DNA of 64,000 bases from Pseudomonas koreensis. GTDB lineage: Bacteria; Pseudomonadota; Gammaproteobacteria; Pseudomonadales; Pseudomonadaceae. Positions 26,864-36,712 of this stretch are shown here, in pieces. The stretch is taken from NCBI RefSeq assembly GCF_025447595.1, contig NZ_JAOEJU010000001.1:620001-684000 (forward strand), given 5' to 3'. Numbering within the stretch: the first letter of the stretch is position 1; each line of letters opens with the position of its first letter. The notes beneath the pieces are model-generated. The model did not search any database. It saw nothing but the letters and a program-made list of their open reading frames with translations, and was not told the DNA's origin. The translations under genes were made by a program, and so were the position numbers.

Positions 26864-29113
26864 TCAGGTAAAGGTGTGTCGGCTCATGGGCAGGCTGCGA
26901 ACCCGCTGGCCCGTCAGCGCTGCCACCGCATTGGCGACCGCAGGCGCTACGGCCGGCAACGGCGGTTCACCGATGCCGCCCATTTTTTCCCCGCTCTCGA
27001 CGACCCGTACGTGGACCCGTGCCATCCGCGCAGGCGGCAGAATCGGATACAGGTCGTAGTTGCGTGCCCGGGGTTTGCCATCAATCCACACGGCTTCTTC
27101 CACCAAAGTCTGCGACAACCCCAAGGCCACGGCGCCATTGACCTGAGCTTCGACGATCGCCGGGTTGACGATGCTGCCCGGGTCAATCGCCTGCCAGATG
27201 TCATGCACCTTGACCTGGCCATTCTCGATGGACACCTCGGCGATCACGGCCGTCTGTGTACCGAACGGCGAAGCCATCGCCACGCCTCGCGCACGCCGGC
27301 TGCCGTCGTCTGCGGTAAACGGCCCGCGCTTCCAGCCGCCCGACAGTTCACCCACGGCCTGCAGCAATGTGGTCAGACGTTTGTTGTCGCGCAGCAAATG
27401 CAGGCGCAGGTCGAACGGGTCTTTGCCGCCCTTGTCCGCCAGTTCATCAAGGAACGATTCATAGAAAAAGTCGTTGAGGGAATTGCCTACCGAACGCCAG
27501 TAACCGAGCATGGCCGGACCTTTGACATAGATCTGCGCAATCCGCTTGTTGGGGATTGCGTAGGATTTGCCGGACAACCCTTCAAGCGCGGTGGGGTCGA
27601 GTTTTTCTCCCTGCTTGCCGGCGAGGGCCTCGGTCGGACCTTCGGTGGCACTGATTGCTTCGATTGCCAGCGGCCAGCCGTCGCTGTCCAGTGCGGCGCG
27701 GAAATTGACTGCCGCAACCGGACGGAGCACGTCGCGCAGGAATTCTTCCTCTCGACTCCAGATCAGTTTGACCGGGCGGCCAACCGCTTTCGCCAAAGCG
27801 ATGGCTTGAGGATAGGGGTTGGCCGAGTCGTAAAGGAAATGCCGGCCGAAGAACCCACCCAGCAGCGGTGAATGCAAAGTGATGCGCGACGGATCCAGCC
27901 CGGTGCGCCTGGCGATGTCGGCACGGAACATGTCCGGCGCCTGATTGGGCAACCAGACTTCCAGCGAGCCGTCCGGGTTGAATCGGGCCAGTGCTGATGG
28001 GGGTTCCAACTGACCGTGGTTCAGGTATTGGTTGTGGTAAGTGGCGTCGATCCGCGTCTTGCTCGCCCTGAGAATCGAAGCCACGTCGCCTTCATGCTCA
28101 TCATCTTTTGCGGGGCTTTTATCTTCAGCGAGGCGCTTGAGCCAACCATCGCTGGAAAAGTCGGTGGGCATCGGCCGCACTTTGCTGTCGGCCGTTGGTT
28201 CTTGCCAGTCGACCTGAACCGCCTCGACTGCACGTTTGGCGTGCCACCAGCGTTCGGCGACCACCGCCACGGCACCCAGCAGACGATGCACGGAATGCAC
28301 GCCTTTCATCGCCTTGACCTGGTCTTCGTTGCGCAGGTTGCCCACCGTCATCCCCAGGCGCGGGGCATGTTGAACGGCGGCATGGAGCATGCCGTCGACC
28401 TTCAGATCGATGCTGTAGAGCGCCTTGCCCGTGGACTTGTCATAAGCATCGACGCGCTTCACCGGTTTGCCGATCCAGCGGAACTGACTCGGGTCACGTA
28501 GTTGCACAGAGGCTGGATCGGGAACCGGCAGGTCCATCGCATGCTCGGCCAGTTTACCGTAGGCCAGTGAGCGGCCCGACTTGGCATGTAAGACCTTGCC
28601 AGGCTCGGTGCTCAACTCGCCCACCGGCACGCCAAGTTGCTGCGCGCCCGCCTGCAATAGCATGGCGCGGGCGAGGGCGCCGAGGCGGCGCATGACCGGG
28701 TAACTCATGCGCACCGACATGCTGCCGCCGGTGATGCGCATGCCGTTCTCCATGACCACATAGGCCTCGCCGGGCGGCGCGGCTTCGACCAGGAAGGTCG
28801 CGGGGTCGGCGTCCAGTTCCTCACCGACAATCTGTGCCATCGCGGTGAACGTCCCTTGTCCGCCTTCCATGAACGGGCAGAGCAGACGCACGCGGTTGTC
28901 CGGGCGGATCTCGAGAAACGCCGGAACCTGCGTACCACGCTCGGCCGTCGCCGCAGCGGCGGCCTGCACGCGCGTTGCACCCAGCGGCAGACCGAAGCCT
29001 AGGACCAGCGCACCGACGGCAGTCCCCGTCAGAAAACGTCTGCGCGAGAGGTTGACCGGATCATGCAGAGCCAGCGCTGATGCCTCCAGAGAAGGGTCGA
29101 TACGCACGTTCAT
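26864..29113 (-). CDS. Molybdopterin subunit, IorB-type aldehyde/N-heterocycle dehydrogenase
   Basis: 749 residues. A twin-arginine signal (LSRRRFLTGTAVGALVLGFGLPLGATRVQA) means export in folded, cofactor-loaded form. The body has the molybdopterin-binding pieces of the xanthine oxidase family in IorB order: GGQGTFTAMAQIVGEELDAD, GGSMSVRMSY, YHNQYLNHGQLEPPSALA, LLGGFFGRHFLYD, PAMLGYWRSVGNS and the C-terminal GGIGEPPLPAVAPAVANA, whose Glu is the expected catalytic base. Substrate likely an aldehyde or N-heterocycle; not decidable here. Its start touches the stop of the 2Fe-2S subunit gene at base 29113. Confidence 0.9.
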   Translation of the reverse strand: MNVRIDPSLEASALALHDPVNLSRRRFLTGTAVGALVLGFGLPLGATRVQAAAAATAERGTQVPAFLEIRPDNRVRLLCPFMEGGQGTFTAMAQIVGEELDADPATFLVEAAPPGEAYVVMENGMRITGGSMSVRMSYPVMRRLGALARAMLLQAGAQQLGVPVGELSTEPGKVLHAKSGRSLAYGKLAEHAMDLPVPDPASVQLRDPSQFRWIGKPVKRVDAYDKSTGKALYSIDLKVDGMLHAAVQHAPRLGMTVGNLRNEDQVKAMKGVHSVHRLLGAVAVVAERWWHAKRAVEAVQVDWQEPTADSKVRPMPTDFSSDGWLKRLAEDKSPAKDDEHEGDVASILRASKTRIDATYHNQYLNHGQLEPPSALARFNPDGSLEVWLPNQAPDMFRADIARRTGLDPSRITLHSPLLGGFFGRHFLYDSANPYPQAIALAKAVGRPVKLIWSREEEFLRDVLRPVAAVNFRAALDSDGWPLAIEAISATEGPTEALAGKQGEKLDPTALEGLSGKSYAIPNKRIAQIYVKGPAMLGYWRSVGNSLNDFFYESFLDELADKGGKDPFDLRLHLLRDNKRLTTLLQAVGELSGGWKRGPFTADDGSRRARGVAMASPFGTQTAVIAEVSIENGQVKVHDIWQAIDPGSIVNPAIVEAQVNGAVALGLSQTLVEEAVWIDGKPRARNYDLYPILPPARMARVHVRVVESGEKMGGIGEPPLPAVAPAVANAVAALTGQRVRSLPMSRHTFT

Positions 29114-29568
29114 CAGGCGTCTCCCTTGCCGGCAAGTTCATGCACGGCGGCATGAATGGCGTTGTAAGTGCCGCAGCGGCACAGATTGACCATCGCCGCC
29201 TCGATCTGCGCATCACTCGGTTTGGGGTTCTGCTTGAGCAATGCCGTCGCAGCCATGACCTGCCCGGACTGGCAATAACCGCACTGGGCGACCTGCAGAT
29301 CGACCCAGGTTTCTACGACCCGTTTGCCCACGTCATCGGTCTCGATGGCTTCAATGGTGGTGACCTCACGGCCAACCACGCCGGCTACCGGCGTGACGCA
29401 CGAACGCACCACATTGCCGTCCACCAGCACCGAACAGGCGCCGCACTGCGCCAGTCCGCAGCCGTACTTGGTGCCGGTCATGCCCAGGTCATCGCGGATC
29501 ACCCACAGCAAGGGCGTATCGGCGTCGGCATCGACCTGATAGGTCTTCTGGTTGATTCGTAGTTCCAT
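29113..29568 (-). CDS. 2Fe-2S subunit of the Mo-hydroxylase (IorA/CoxS type)
   Basis: 151 residues. A plant-ferredoxin-type cluster (GCGLAQCGACSVLVDG, with a further Cys in VRSCVTP) and a second 2Fe-2S site (CGYCQSGQVMA near 100 and NLCRCGTYNAIH near 130) carry electrons from molybdopterin to the cytochrome subunit. No signal peptide, so it is presumably exported bound to the Tat-tagged large subunit. First structural gene of the operon 2Fe-2S, Mo subunit, cytochrome c, XdhC. Confidence 0.94.
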   Translation of the reverse strand: MELRINQKTYQVDADADTPLLWVIRDDLGMTGTKYGCGLAQCGACSVLVDGNVVRSCVTPVAGVVGREVTTIEAIETDDVGKRVVETWVDLQVAQCGYCQSGQVMAATALLKQNPKPSDAQIEAAMVNLCRCGTYNAIHAAVHELAGKGDA

Positions 29569-29655
29569 GGTTCACCCGCTTGATCATCGGTTGACGTGCA
29601 TTGTTATGAGCGGTGACACGCTGCGAGGTGCATCACCGGTGAAGCTGTTGTTTGT

Positions 29656-30582
29656 TCAATTGGCTACGGTGCCGAGCGCTTCTGCCTCGAACGGATGTCC
29701 GCGCAGAAGGGCGATGTCACGACTCGGCGCGGTGCCGAACAGGCGTCCATATTCGCGGCTGAACTGCGAAGGACTTTCATAGCCGACGGCAAATGCCGCC
29801 CGCGATACGTCGAGGCGCTCGACCAGCATCAGCCGCCGTGCTTCGTTGAGCCGCAACCATTTCTGGTACTGCAACGGGCTCATGCCGGTGAGCTGGCGGA
29901 AATGATGGTGAAAGGTGGGAGCGCTCATCTGCACCCGCGCTGCCAGATCGTCGATGCGCAGTGCTTCGGTGTAATTGACCTTGAGCCAATCGATGGCTTT
30001 GGCGATGCGATAGCCCTGGCCATCGACGGCAGTGATCTGCCGCAGGCGGGAACCTTGGTCGGTATGGAGCAGCCGATAGTGGATCTCCCGCAGAATCAAC
30101 GGCGCCAGGACCGGGATCGCCTCGGGCTCATCGAGCAATGCGAGCAGGCGATCGAGCGCTCCCTCCAGGGCGGACGACATGCTGCCAATGCCCGCGCCTG
30201 TACCCATTGTTTGATGGCGCCTGGCGGGCAGGCCGCTCTTGGTGATGACTTCAGCAAGCACGCTGACATCCAGCTTCAGGACGAGGCCGACACAGGGCTG
30301 TTCGGGACTGGCAAGCATCACTTCGGAGTTGGCGGGCAAATCCAGCGACGTGACCAGAAATCGCGAGGGGTCGTAGCTGTAGCCCTCACCACCGACCCAC
30401 AGGCGCTTTTCCCCACGGCCCACGAGAATCAGGCTCGGTTCGACCATGCACACGGAGGGCGGCGCTGGCTGGTCGCGACGAAACAGCGACAGGCCGGGAA
30501 TGGCTGTCTCGAAGTCGCCCGGTGCGCTCACGCGCGGGTCGATATTCGATGCCAATTTATGGGGCAGGGGAGTAGGGATCAT
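29656..30582 (-). CDS. AraC-family regulator (YqhC-like N-terminal domain)
   Basis: 308 residues from the ATG at 30582, chosen for AGGAGCG 9 nt upstream; 19 further residues are open to 30639. The N-terminal AraC_N-type domain spans around 15-170 (VEPSLILVGRGEKRLWVGGEGYSYDPSRFLVTSLDLPANSEV). Two C-terminal helix-turn-helix motifs follow (LRIDDLAARVQMSAPTFHHHFRQLTGMSPLQYQKWLRL and SRAAFAVGYESPSQFSREYGRLFG). Regulators of this subfamily, such as YqhC, respond to aldehydes, which would fit the Mo-hydroxylase operon 87 bp downstream on the same strand. That link is inference from position and family. Confidence 0.9.
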   Translation of the reverse strand: MIPTPLPHKLASNIDPRVSAPGDFETAIPGLSLFRRDQPAPPSVCMVEPSLILVGRGEKRLWVGGEGYSYDPSRFLVTSLDLPANSEVMLASPEQPCVGLVLKLDVSVLAEVITKSGLPARRHQTMGTGAGIGSMSSALEGALDRLLALLDEPEAIPVLAPLILREIHYRLLHTDQGSRLRQITAVDGQGYRIAKAIDWLKVNYTEALRIDDLAARVQMSAPTFHHHFRQLTGMSPLQYQKWLRLNEARRLMLVERLDVSRAAFAVGYESPSQFSREYGRLFGTAPSRDIALLRGHPFEAEALGTVAN

Positions 30583-30812
30583 TGATGGTCGCTCCTGTTG
30601 ACCAAACTCTAATCCGCTGACCAGACGTTTCCTATCCATCTCCCTGCATCCTCAGAGGATCAGGCAAGCATTCAAGAGGAATGCGCTAGGGAAGCACCGG
30701 ATTGACCGGGAGAATGTGTCTATCTGTTACAGGGGAAGTACCCGCCCGGGCCACAAACAGCTTTCCCTTGCGCATCACACCCACACGTTTTTTCGCACCA
30801 CAGGTAGTTCCC

Positions 30813-32021
30813 ATGACTTTTCCGTCTACAGATCCCTCTAAAAGAACAGGCGGCTGGAGCGCGGTGCTGGCCATGTCTTTGGCCGCATTCGCGTTGGTCG
30901 CATCAGAATTCATGCCCGTCAGCTTGCTGACACCGATTGCGACAGACCTGCACATCACGGAAGGCCAGGCGGGGCAGGGTATTTCCGTGTCCGGTGCCTT
31001 TGCATTGATTACCAGCCTGCTGATTGCATCGGTCGCTGCTCGCATCGAACGCAAGACATTGCTGCTGGGCCTGACCTTGCTGATGATCGTCTCCGGTACG
31101 GTCGTCGCGATCGCGCCGGGCTACCCGTCATTCATGATTGGGCGTGCGCTGATCGGGATTGCAATTGGGGGCTTCTGGTCATTGTCGGCGGCGACTGCAA
31201 TGCGTCTGGTGCCGCCTGAGCAGGTTTCCCGCGCGCTGGCCATCGTCAACGGTGGCAATGCTCTGGCAACAGTGATTGCGGCGCCGGCGGGCAGTTTTCT
31301 GGGCTCGTTGATCGGCTGGCGTGGCGCATTTTTCTGTGTGGTTCCGGTGGCGGTACTTGCGGCCGTGTGGCTGCTGATCAGCCTTCCGACCTTCAAGGCC
31401 GAGCGCCAGGCCGGTAATGGCAACGTATTGCGGCTGATGAAGCAATGGCCAGTGGCACTGGGCATGGTCGCCGTCAGCGTATTTTTCATGGGCCAGTTCA
31501 TGCTGTTCACTTACCTGCGCCCGTTTCTTGAAGGGGTCACCGGCGTCAGTGTTTCAACATTGTCTTTCATGCTGCTGGGGCTCGGACTTGCAGGTTTTAT
31601 CGGCACCTTTCTGATTGAAAGATTTATCGGTGGCGGTCTTTACCGCACATTGACCATCATCCCGCTGATCATGGCGGCCATCGCGCTGGCGTTAGTTAAT
31701 TTCGGTGAGTCAGCGATGCTGACCGCAGCGCTGCTCGGACTATGGGGACTCGTGGCAACTGCCGCCCCGGTGGGATGGTGGACATGGCTGGCCCGCACGC
31801 TCCCGGATGATGCTGAAGCCGGTGGTGGCTTGCTTGTGGCCATCGTCCAGCTGGCTATCGCAGGCGGCGCAATCATTGGCGGTCTGGCATTTGATCAGAG
31901 CGGTTACAAAGCGACATTCGAGCTTAGCGCCGCCGTGTTGGTCGCCGCGTCTGTGCTTGCCTGGCTGGCGGGTCGCAGTGCCACTGAAGTTCATCTTGTC
32001 GAGTCGAACGTGACAGCCTGA
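30813..32021 (+). CDS. MFS exporter
   Basis: 402 residues from the ATG at 30813 (MTFPSTDPSKRTGGWSAVLAMSLAAFALVASEFMPVSLL); a longer frame to 30702 has no support. About 12 transmembrane helices. The first helix carries the SEFMPVSLL stretch and loop 2-3 carries ARIERKTLLLG, typical of the DHA1 drug-efflux branch (AraJ/NepI-like). Divergent from the AraC gene ending at 29656 and followed 20 bp later by a convergent second AraC gene. Substrate unknown. Confidence 0.9.
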   Translation: MTFPSTDPSKRTGGWSAVLAMSLAAFALVASEFMPVSLLTPIATDLHITEGQAGQGISVSGAFALITSLLIASVAARIERKTLLLGLTLLMIVSGTVVAIAPGYPSFMIGRALIGIAIGGFWSLSAATAMRLVPPEQVSRALAIVNGGNALATVIAAPAGSFLGSLIGWRGAFFCVVPVAVLAAVWLLISLPTFKAERQAGNGNVLRLMKQWPVALGMVAVSVFFMGQFMLFTYLRPFLEGVTGVSVSTLSFMLLGLGLAGFIGTFLIERFIGGGLYRTLTIIPLIMAAIALALVNFGESAMLTAALLGLWGLVATAAPVGWWTWLARTLPDDAEAGGGLLVAIVQLAIAGGAIIGGLAFDQSGYKATFELSAAVLVAASVLAWLAGRSATEVHLVESNVTA

Positions 32022-32041
32022 CAAGGACCGCCAGCGTATGC

Positions 32042-32926
32042 TCAGTCCTGATTTTTATCGTCTCGCGGCGAACGGCCGAAATGACTTTTGTAGGCGCGAC
32101 TGAAAGCAGCCTCGGACTCATAGCCTATTGCGAACCCCACTTCGCCTATGCGGCTGTCCTTTTTTGCCAGCATCGACTTTGCCAGTCCCAGTCGCCATTC
32201 GTTCTGGTAACGCAGCGGGGAACGTCCGACCAATGCGCTGAATCGCTCGCAGAAACTGGAGCGTGACATCCCGGCGACCGTCGCAAGTGCATCGATCCGC
32301 CACTGCTTCCCCGGCTTTTCGTGTATGGCTCTCAGGGTTCGGGCGATACGTTCGTCAGACAAGCCACCGAGCCAACCCGAGGCCATGCCCTGTTGAACCC
32401 AGGTACGGAGGATGCGAATGACGATGAGGTCAATCAGGCGCGAAATCATCAAGGCGCCGCCTGGCTGTGTGTCATTGGATTCAATCTGCATGAAATGCAG
32501 AATGTTTTCCGCCCAGGCCGCCGCTTCAATCCGCTTGATATGAATCAGCCATGGCAGGGCAAACAGCATCGCCTGGAAACTGTTGGCATCGAACCAGAAG
32601 CGGCAAAGGATGACGGTTACGGGTCCTTGGGCGGCCGTGATCTCCATCGATGACTGGGCGTGGGGTAGCAGAAGCACGTCTCCCTGTTCGATGTTGACGG
32701 TCTGGCTGTCGGCACCTTCGATGTGGACCTTGCCCAGTTTCAGGACGCAGATGTGTGAGCTTTTTGCATCCAGTTTCAGGCGTTCGCCCTGGGCAAGTGT
32801 TACCGGGTAGAAGCGATCCCCCGTCAAGCGGATATTGGCCAATACCTGCGACAGCAGATCCCCCGTGGCCAGCCCCTCCAATTTCATTTCCGGAAGAATG
32901 GTCAAGTATTCCAGTGAATCGGTCAT
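32042..32926 (-). CDS. AraC-family regulator with cupin N-terminus
   Basis: 294 residues. N-terminal cupin_6-like sensor (around 20-200, including FYPVTLAQGERLKLDAKSSHICVLKLGKVHIEG and VNIEQGDVLLLPHAQSS). The C-terminal AraC DNA-binding domain has two helix-turn-helix motifs (WRIDALATVAGMSRSSFCERFSALVGRSPLRYQNEWRLG and RIGEVGFAIGYESEAAFSRAYKSHFGRSPRDD). It is convergent with the MFS gene, a frequent regulator/exporter pairing; control of that gene is only a guess. Ligand unknown. Confidence 0.92.
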   Translation of the reverse strand: MTDSLEYLTILPEMKLEGLATGDLLSQVLANIRLTGDRFYPVTLAQGERLKLDAKSSHICVLKLGKVHIEGADSQTVNIEQGDVLLLPHAQSSMEITAAQGPVTVILCRFWFDANSFQAMLFALPWLIHIKRIEAAAWAENILHFMQIESNDTQPGGALMISRLIDLIVIRILRTWVQQGMASGWLGGLSDERIARTLRAIHEKPGKQWRIDALATVAGMSRSSFCERFSALVGRSPLRYQNEWRLGLAKSMLAKKDSRIGEVGFAIGYESEAAFSRAYKSHFGRSPRDDKNQD

Positions 32927-33049
32927 GTCGGTACGGTCATTCCTTTAATAGTCTGAGCCCGTAAATCAAAACGCTTCGAAGCGATCAATCAGCTTTCCGG
33001 AGCGCGGACTGTATTTAACACATCATCCGATAACATAAGGAACCACAGC

Positions 33050-33544
33050 ATGTTCGGGATCTCTGCCCTTGGCTGGGTACACACACTGGGTAGCCTGCCA
33101 GCCATTCCGCTGGCCGCTTACATGTTCATCAAAGACGGGCGCATCGTACCTCGGTCGCGGGCGGGGCTTGCGTATTTCATTTTTATGCTGATCGGCAGTT
33201 GCACGGTGTTTTTGGTGGCTCATCAGCCGGTCAGCCCGGTGATCGGTGGCATAACCCTCGTATTGCTTCTCGCCGGTTACGGAATTGGATTCGTTCAGTG
33301 GCTGGGGCGGGCAGGGGTGTACCTTGAAACGATTCTGTTGAGCTTGACCGCCTTTTTCCTGATGGTTCCGGCCGTCTCGGAAACATTGCGCCGGGTTCCG
33401 GATGGCCACCCCATCGTGACTGATCCGAATTCGCCATTGCTTAAAGGCGTTCTCGGTCTGATAGCGCTCGTGCTGGTGGTAGGCGTGATAGCCCAGATGT
33501 TCGCTCTGCGTAGAGAAACAAAAGGCGCATCATTGATCGAGTGA
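33050..33544 (+). CDS. Small integral membrane protein (about four helices)
   Basis: 164 residues with four predicted transmembrane helices (around 7-26, 40-60, 64-84 and 96-115) and a fifth near 135-153. A short basic segment KDGRIVPRSRAG follows helix 1, and a soluble loop around 116-130. No known catalytic motif. It follows an AAGGA-like ribosome site (CATAAGGAACCACAGC before ATG). Divergent from the AraC gene at 32926 across 123 bp, so that regulator may also act here. Not recognised beyond DUF2306-like general appearance, which I cannot confirm. Confidence 0.75.
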   Translation: MFGISALGWVHTLGSLPAIPLAAYMFIKDGRIVPRSRAGLAYFIFMLIGSCTVFLVAHQPVSPVIGGITLVLLLAGYGIGFVQWLGRAGVYLETILLSLTAFFLMVPAVSETLRRVPDGHPIVTDPNSPLLKGVLGLIALVLVVGVIAQMFALRRETKGASLIE

Positions 33545-33643
33545 AGCCACGACAAGCAACGTCTGCGATAATCACGGCCACACCGGCGCGAGGGTTTATC
33601 GAGTGCTCGCGTCATCTTTCAGCATCAGGGTCTGGAGAACTCC

Positions 33644-34303
33644 ATGCGTGACATCATTGACGGCTTTTTGCGCTTTCAGCGCGAGGTTTATCCGCAACGC
33701 GTCGAGCTTTTCAAGCAGTTGGCGACGGCACAAAATCCGAAAGCGTTATTTGTGACCTGCTCGGACAGTCGTGTCGTGCCAGAACTCCTGACGCAACGCG
33801 AGCCGGGTGAACTGTTCGTAATTCGTAACGCCGGCAATATCGTGCCGTCGTATGGCCCTGAACCCGGTGGCGTTTCGGCTACCGTCGAATATGCGGTTGC
33901 AGTGCTCGGCGTACAGGACATCGTGATCTGCGGCCACTCGGACTGCGGCGCGATGGGCGCGATCTCGCGCTGCACGTGCCTGGATCACCTGCCGGCGGTC
34001 GCTAACTGGCTACGCCACGCGGACGCCGCGAAAGCGATCAACGCGGCGCATGAGTTCGACACGCCTGACGACAAGCTCGATGGTCTCGTTCGCGAAAACG
34101 TGATCGCGCAACTGGCGAATCTGCGTACGCACCCATCGGTGGCACTGGCGTTGGAGCAGGGACGCTTGAACCTGCATGGCTGGGTTTACGACATCGAGGC
34201 GGGGTGCATTGATGCGCTTGATGGTGCGACTCGACAGTTCGTTTCACTGGCTGAATCGCCGACCACCACTGCTGTCGCTGCGCGGAACAACCGGCAGATA
34301 TAG
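33644..34303 (+). CDS. Beta-class carbonic anhydrase
   Basis: 219 residues. Interconverts CO2 and bicarbonate in the cytoplasm. Zinc ligands and dyad are visible: C39, D41 and R43 in [12 protein letters not shown], and H98 and C101 in [11 protein letters not shown]. The [33 protein letters not shown] block is the family's active-site and substrate-entry region. The C-terminal tail ([23 protein letters not shown]) is normal for the CynT/Can-like branch. It stands between a small membrane protein and a LysR gene with no clear operon; there is no cyanase gene nearby. Confidence 0.95.
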   Translation: MRDIIDGFLRFQREVYPQRVELFKQLATAQNPKALFVTCSDSRVVPELLTQREPGELFVIRNAGNIVPSYGPEPGGVSATVEYAVAVLGVQDIVICGHSDCGAMGAISRCTCLDHLPAVANWLRHADAAKAINAAHEFDTPDDKLDGLVRENVIAQLANLRTHPSVALALEQGRLNLHGWVYDIEAGCIDALDGATRQFVSLAESPTTTAVAARNNRQI

Positions 34304-34392
34304 TGGCGACGGGCGAATGAGGGCGCAGATTGTCCGGGCAAATTCGATGATCATTGCCGTTAAGGCAGGGGCGCGGGCGGATGGTGTCATGC

Positions 34393-35244
34393 ATGGACTG
34401 GAGTGACATGCGGGTCTTCCTGGCGATTGCCCGCAGCGGCTCGCTGGGCGGTGCCGCCAGGCAGCTGGGTGTCAGTCACCCGACGGTCGGACGGCGTTTG
34501 CAGGTGCTCGAACAAACCAGTGGGCAAGCTTTTTTTCTGCGAACCGCCCAAGGGTTGGTGCTCACGGACAGTGGCGAGAGGATTCTCAGCCTGGCGCAAG
34601 ACATGGAGCACAGCGCCCTGGCCATCGAGCGCCGACTGGCGGGGCATGGCGACCAACCGGAAGGCCTGTTGCGCATATCCTCAGCCGATTGGTTCGCCTG
34701 TCATGTGCTGGCGCCGGTCTTGAGTGAACTGGTGCAGCGATATCCATTGATCGTGCCCGAAGTCATCGCCGGGCATCGGCTGTTCGACCTTGCCCGTCGG
34801 GATGCCGACATCGCCTTCCGGATCGTGCCCTTTACCGAACCCGATATCGTCCACCGCAAACTGACCACTCTGTCGTACGGGCTCTACGCCGCTTCGCACG
34901 CCACGGCACCACACCCGAACGGTGAGGGCCTGGGCTTGATCCTCATGAACATCGCTCAGGCTCATTACCCGGACGTGCAATGGCTGCAGCAGCGTTATCC
35001 GCTGGCCCGCACCGTGTTCACCAGCAGCAGCCGTACGGTTCAGGCGCAGATGTGCGCGAAGGGGCTCGGCGTTGCGGTATTGCCTCGCGTCCTCGGTGAT
35101 TCCGTTTCGGGACTGCGCCTGCTGGATGAAGACGAGCCACCGCCAGGGCGGGACATCTGGATGGGGTATCACCAGGACATGCGTCAGATGGACCGGCTAC
35201 GCGCGCTGGCCGACCTGGCCTCCAGCATGATCGGCTCGGGGTAG
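34393..35244 (+). CDS. LysR-family regulator
   Basis: About 283 residues from the ATG at 34393 (MDWSDMRVFLAIARSGSLGGAARQLGVSHPTVGRRLQVLE), the start expected from the family; ATG 34381, with a better purine-rich stretch before it, would add four residues. Winged helix-turn-helix at around 5-60, periplasmic-binding-like effector domain at around 90-275 (LLRISSADWFACHVLAPVLSELVQRYP, AQMCAKGLGVAVLPRVLG). Convergent with the MFS gene at 35258 (13-bp gap); the MFS and SDR genes beyond are the likely regulated pair, which is an inference. Confidence 0.9.
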   Translation: MDWSDMRVFLAIARSGSLGGAARQLGVSHPTVGRRLQVLEQTSGQAFFLRTAQGLVLTDSGERILSLAQDMEHSALAIERRLAGHGDQPEGLLRISSADWFACHVLAPVLSELVQRYPLIVPEVIAGHRLFDLARRDADIAFRIVPFTEPDIVHRKLTTLSYGLYAASHATAPHPNGEGLGLILMNIAQAHYPDVQWLQQRYPLARTVFTSSSRTVQAQMCAKGLGVAVLPRVLGDSVSGLRLLDEDEPPPGRDIWMGYHQDMRQMDRLRALADLASSMIGSG

Positions 35245-35257
35245 AGAGATGAAGCCT

Positions 35258-36712
35258 TCAGGTCGAGCGAACAGCCGACACCTCCGGTACCTGTACAGGC
35301 TGACGCGCTAACGTCAGGCTCACCACAGCCCCCACGGCCAGGCAGACGGCGATGCACAGAACCGAGACGGCAAAGGCGTGAGTGATGCTGACCGCCGTTA
35401 CCTGATCTCCCAGCAAGGTATAAAAGACGCCGCCGATCAGTGCGACGCTCAACGATGTGCTGATTTGCAGCGTTGCGCTGGTGATGCCTGCGATCATCCC
35501 GGCATACGCCGGCGCGACCCGGCCCGTGACCATGCGCATCAATGTCGGCAGGCCCAGCCCTTGCCCCAGACCGATCAAAAACAGGATGGCCGCCAGGGAA
35601 GTGAAGGGCGGGGCGAGGGTGCTCGGTGTCACCGACACAAGCCAGCCCAGCCATAGCAATCCGAATACCTCCAGCCCCATGCCCACGGGATTCACGTAGC
35701 CCCCGAGCACGCGTCTGAGGAGAGGAACCGACAGCGGGCCGACCAGAAATCCCGCGCCGAACGGCAGGAAGATCAACCCGGCATGCAGTGCGGTCATGTG
35801 CAGTGCGCCTTGCAGGTACATCGAAAACATCAGAAAGAACACACCGATTGCATAGAAGCAAAGCGCGACCAGCAGCGCTCGGCCAAGGCCCGGGGCTTTG
35901 AGTACGGCCGGGGCGAGAATGGGAGTCCCGCCGGCCCGGTGCAAACGGCTCTCGTATCCCCAGAACAGGACTGCCAGCACAGGGCTTGCGGCGAGCGATA
36001 GCCATGCCCATAGCGGCCATCCCGCTTCGCGGCCTTCAATCAACGGTACGACCAAGGCAGTCAGCGTGAGCATCGACAACGCCGTGCCCACCAGATCCAG
36101 CTTGCTCGCGTGCAGCGCTCGGGTTTCTTTGAGCACAGGGATGCCAAACACAATGACCAGCAACGCGATCGGCAGATTGACCAGGAATATCGCGCGCCAC
36201 CCCATGCCCAGCACGTCGACCGCAATCAAAACGCCGCCCAACGCCTGACCGATCACCGACGCCAGTCCAAACACGGCCCCGTACAGACTCAGTGCCAACG
36301 GTCTTTCCGACGCCGGAAAAATCGCCTGTACCGATGCGAGCGCCTGAGGAGCCATTACGGCGGCGGTCACGCCCTGCAAAGCGCGTCCGAGGATAAGGAT
36401 CCAGGGCGAAACCGCCAGGCCACACATCAGCGACGCGGCCGCGAAACCCAGCAGGCCAAGAAAGAACATCCGTCCGCGACCGTACAGGTCGCCGAGTCGC
36501 CCGCCGGTAATCAGCGTCACCGCATAGAGGGTCGCATAGGAAGAAATCACCAGTTGCTCGGCAGAGGCCCCCGTCCCCAGGTCCTCCTGGATCGAGGGCA
36601 GCGCGACATTGACGATGAAAAAATCCAGCGGCGGCAGAAACGCCCCGACCAGCAAGATGGCAAACATTAACCAGCGCCGGGGCGAGGGCGCTTCGGTTTC
36701 GATTCGAGACAT
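35258..36712 (-). CDS. MFS transporter, DHA2/EmrB-QacA type
   Basis: 484 residues from the ATG at 36712 (AGGATG 8 nt upstream; MSRIETEAPSPRRWLMFAILLVGAFLPPLDFFIVNVALPSIQ). About 14 transmembrane helices. The LDFFIVNVALPSIQEDL motif D1-like start and GGRLGDLYGRGRMFFLG motif A are typical of proton-driven multidrug exporters with 14 helices. Divergent from the SDR gene at 36923 across a 210-bp region that probably holds both promoters and a LysR binding site. Export substrate unknown. Confidence 0.9.
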   Translation of the reverse strand: MSRIETEAPSPRRWLMFAILLVGAFLPPLDFFIVNVALPSIQEDLGTGASAEQLVISSYATLYAVTLITGGRLGDLYGRGRMFFLGLLGFAAASLMCGLAVSPWILILGRALQGVTAAVMAPQALASVQAIFPASERPLALSLYGAVFGLASVIGQALGGVLIAVDVLGMGWRAIFLVNLPIALLVIVFGIPVLKETRALHASKLDLVGTALSMLTLTALVVPLIEGREAGWPLWAWLSLAASPVLAVLFWGYESRLHRAGGTPILAPAVLKAPGLGRALLVALCFYAIGVFFLMFSMYLQGALHMTALHAGLIFLPFGAGFLVGPLSVPLLRRVLGGYVNPVGMGLEVFGLLWLGWLVSVTPSTLAPPFTSLAAILFLIGLGQGLGLPTLMRMVTGRVAPAYAGMIAGITSATLQISTSLSVALIGGVFYTLLGDQVTAVSITHAFAVSVLCIAVCLAVGAVVSLTLARQPVQVPEVSAVRST

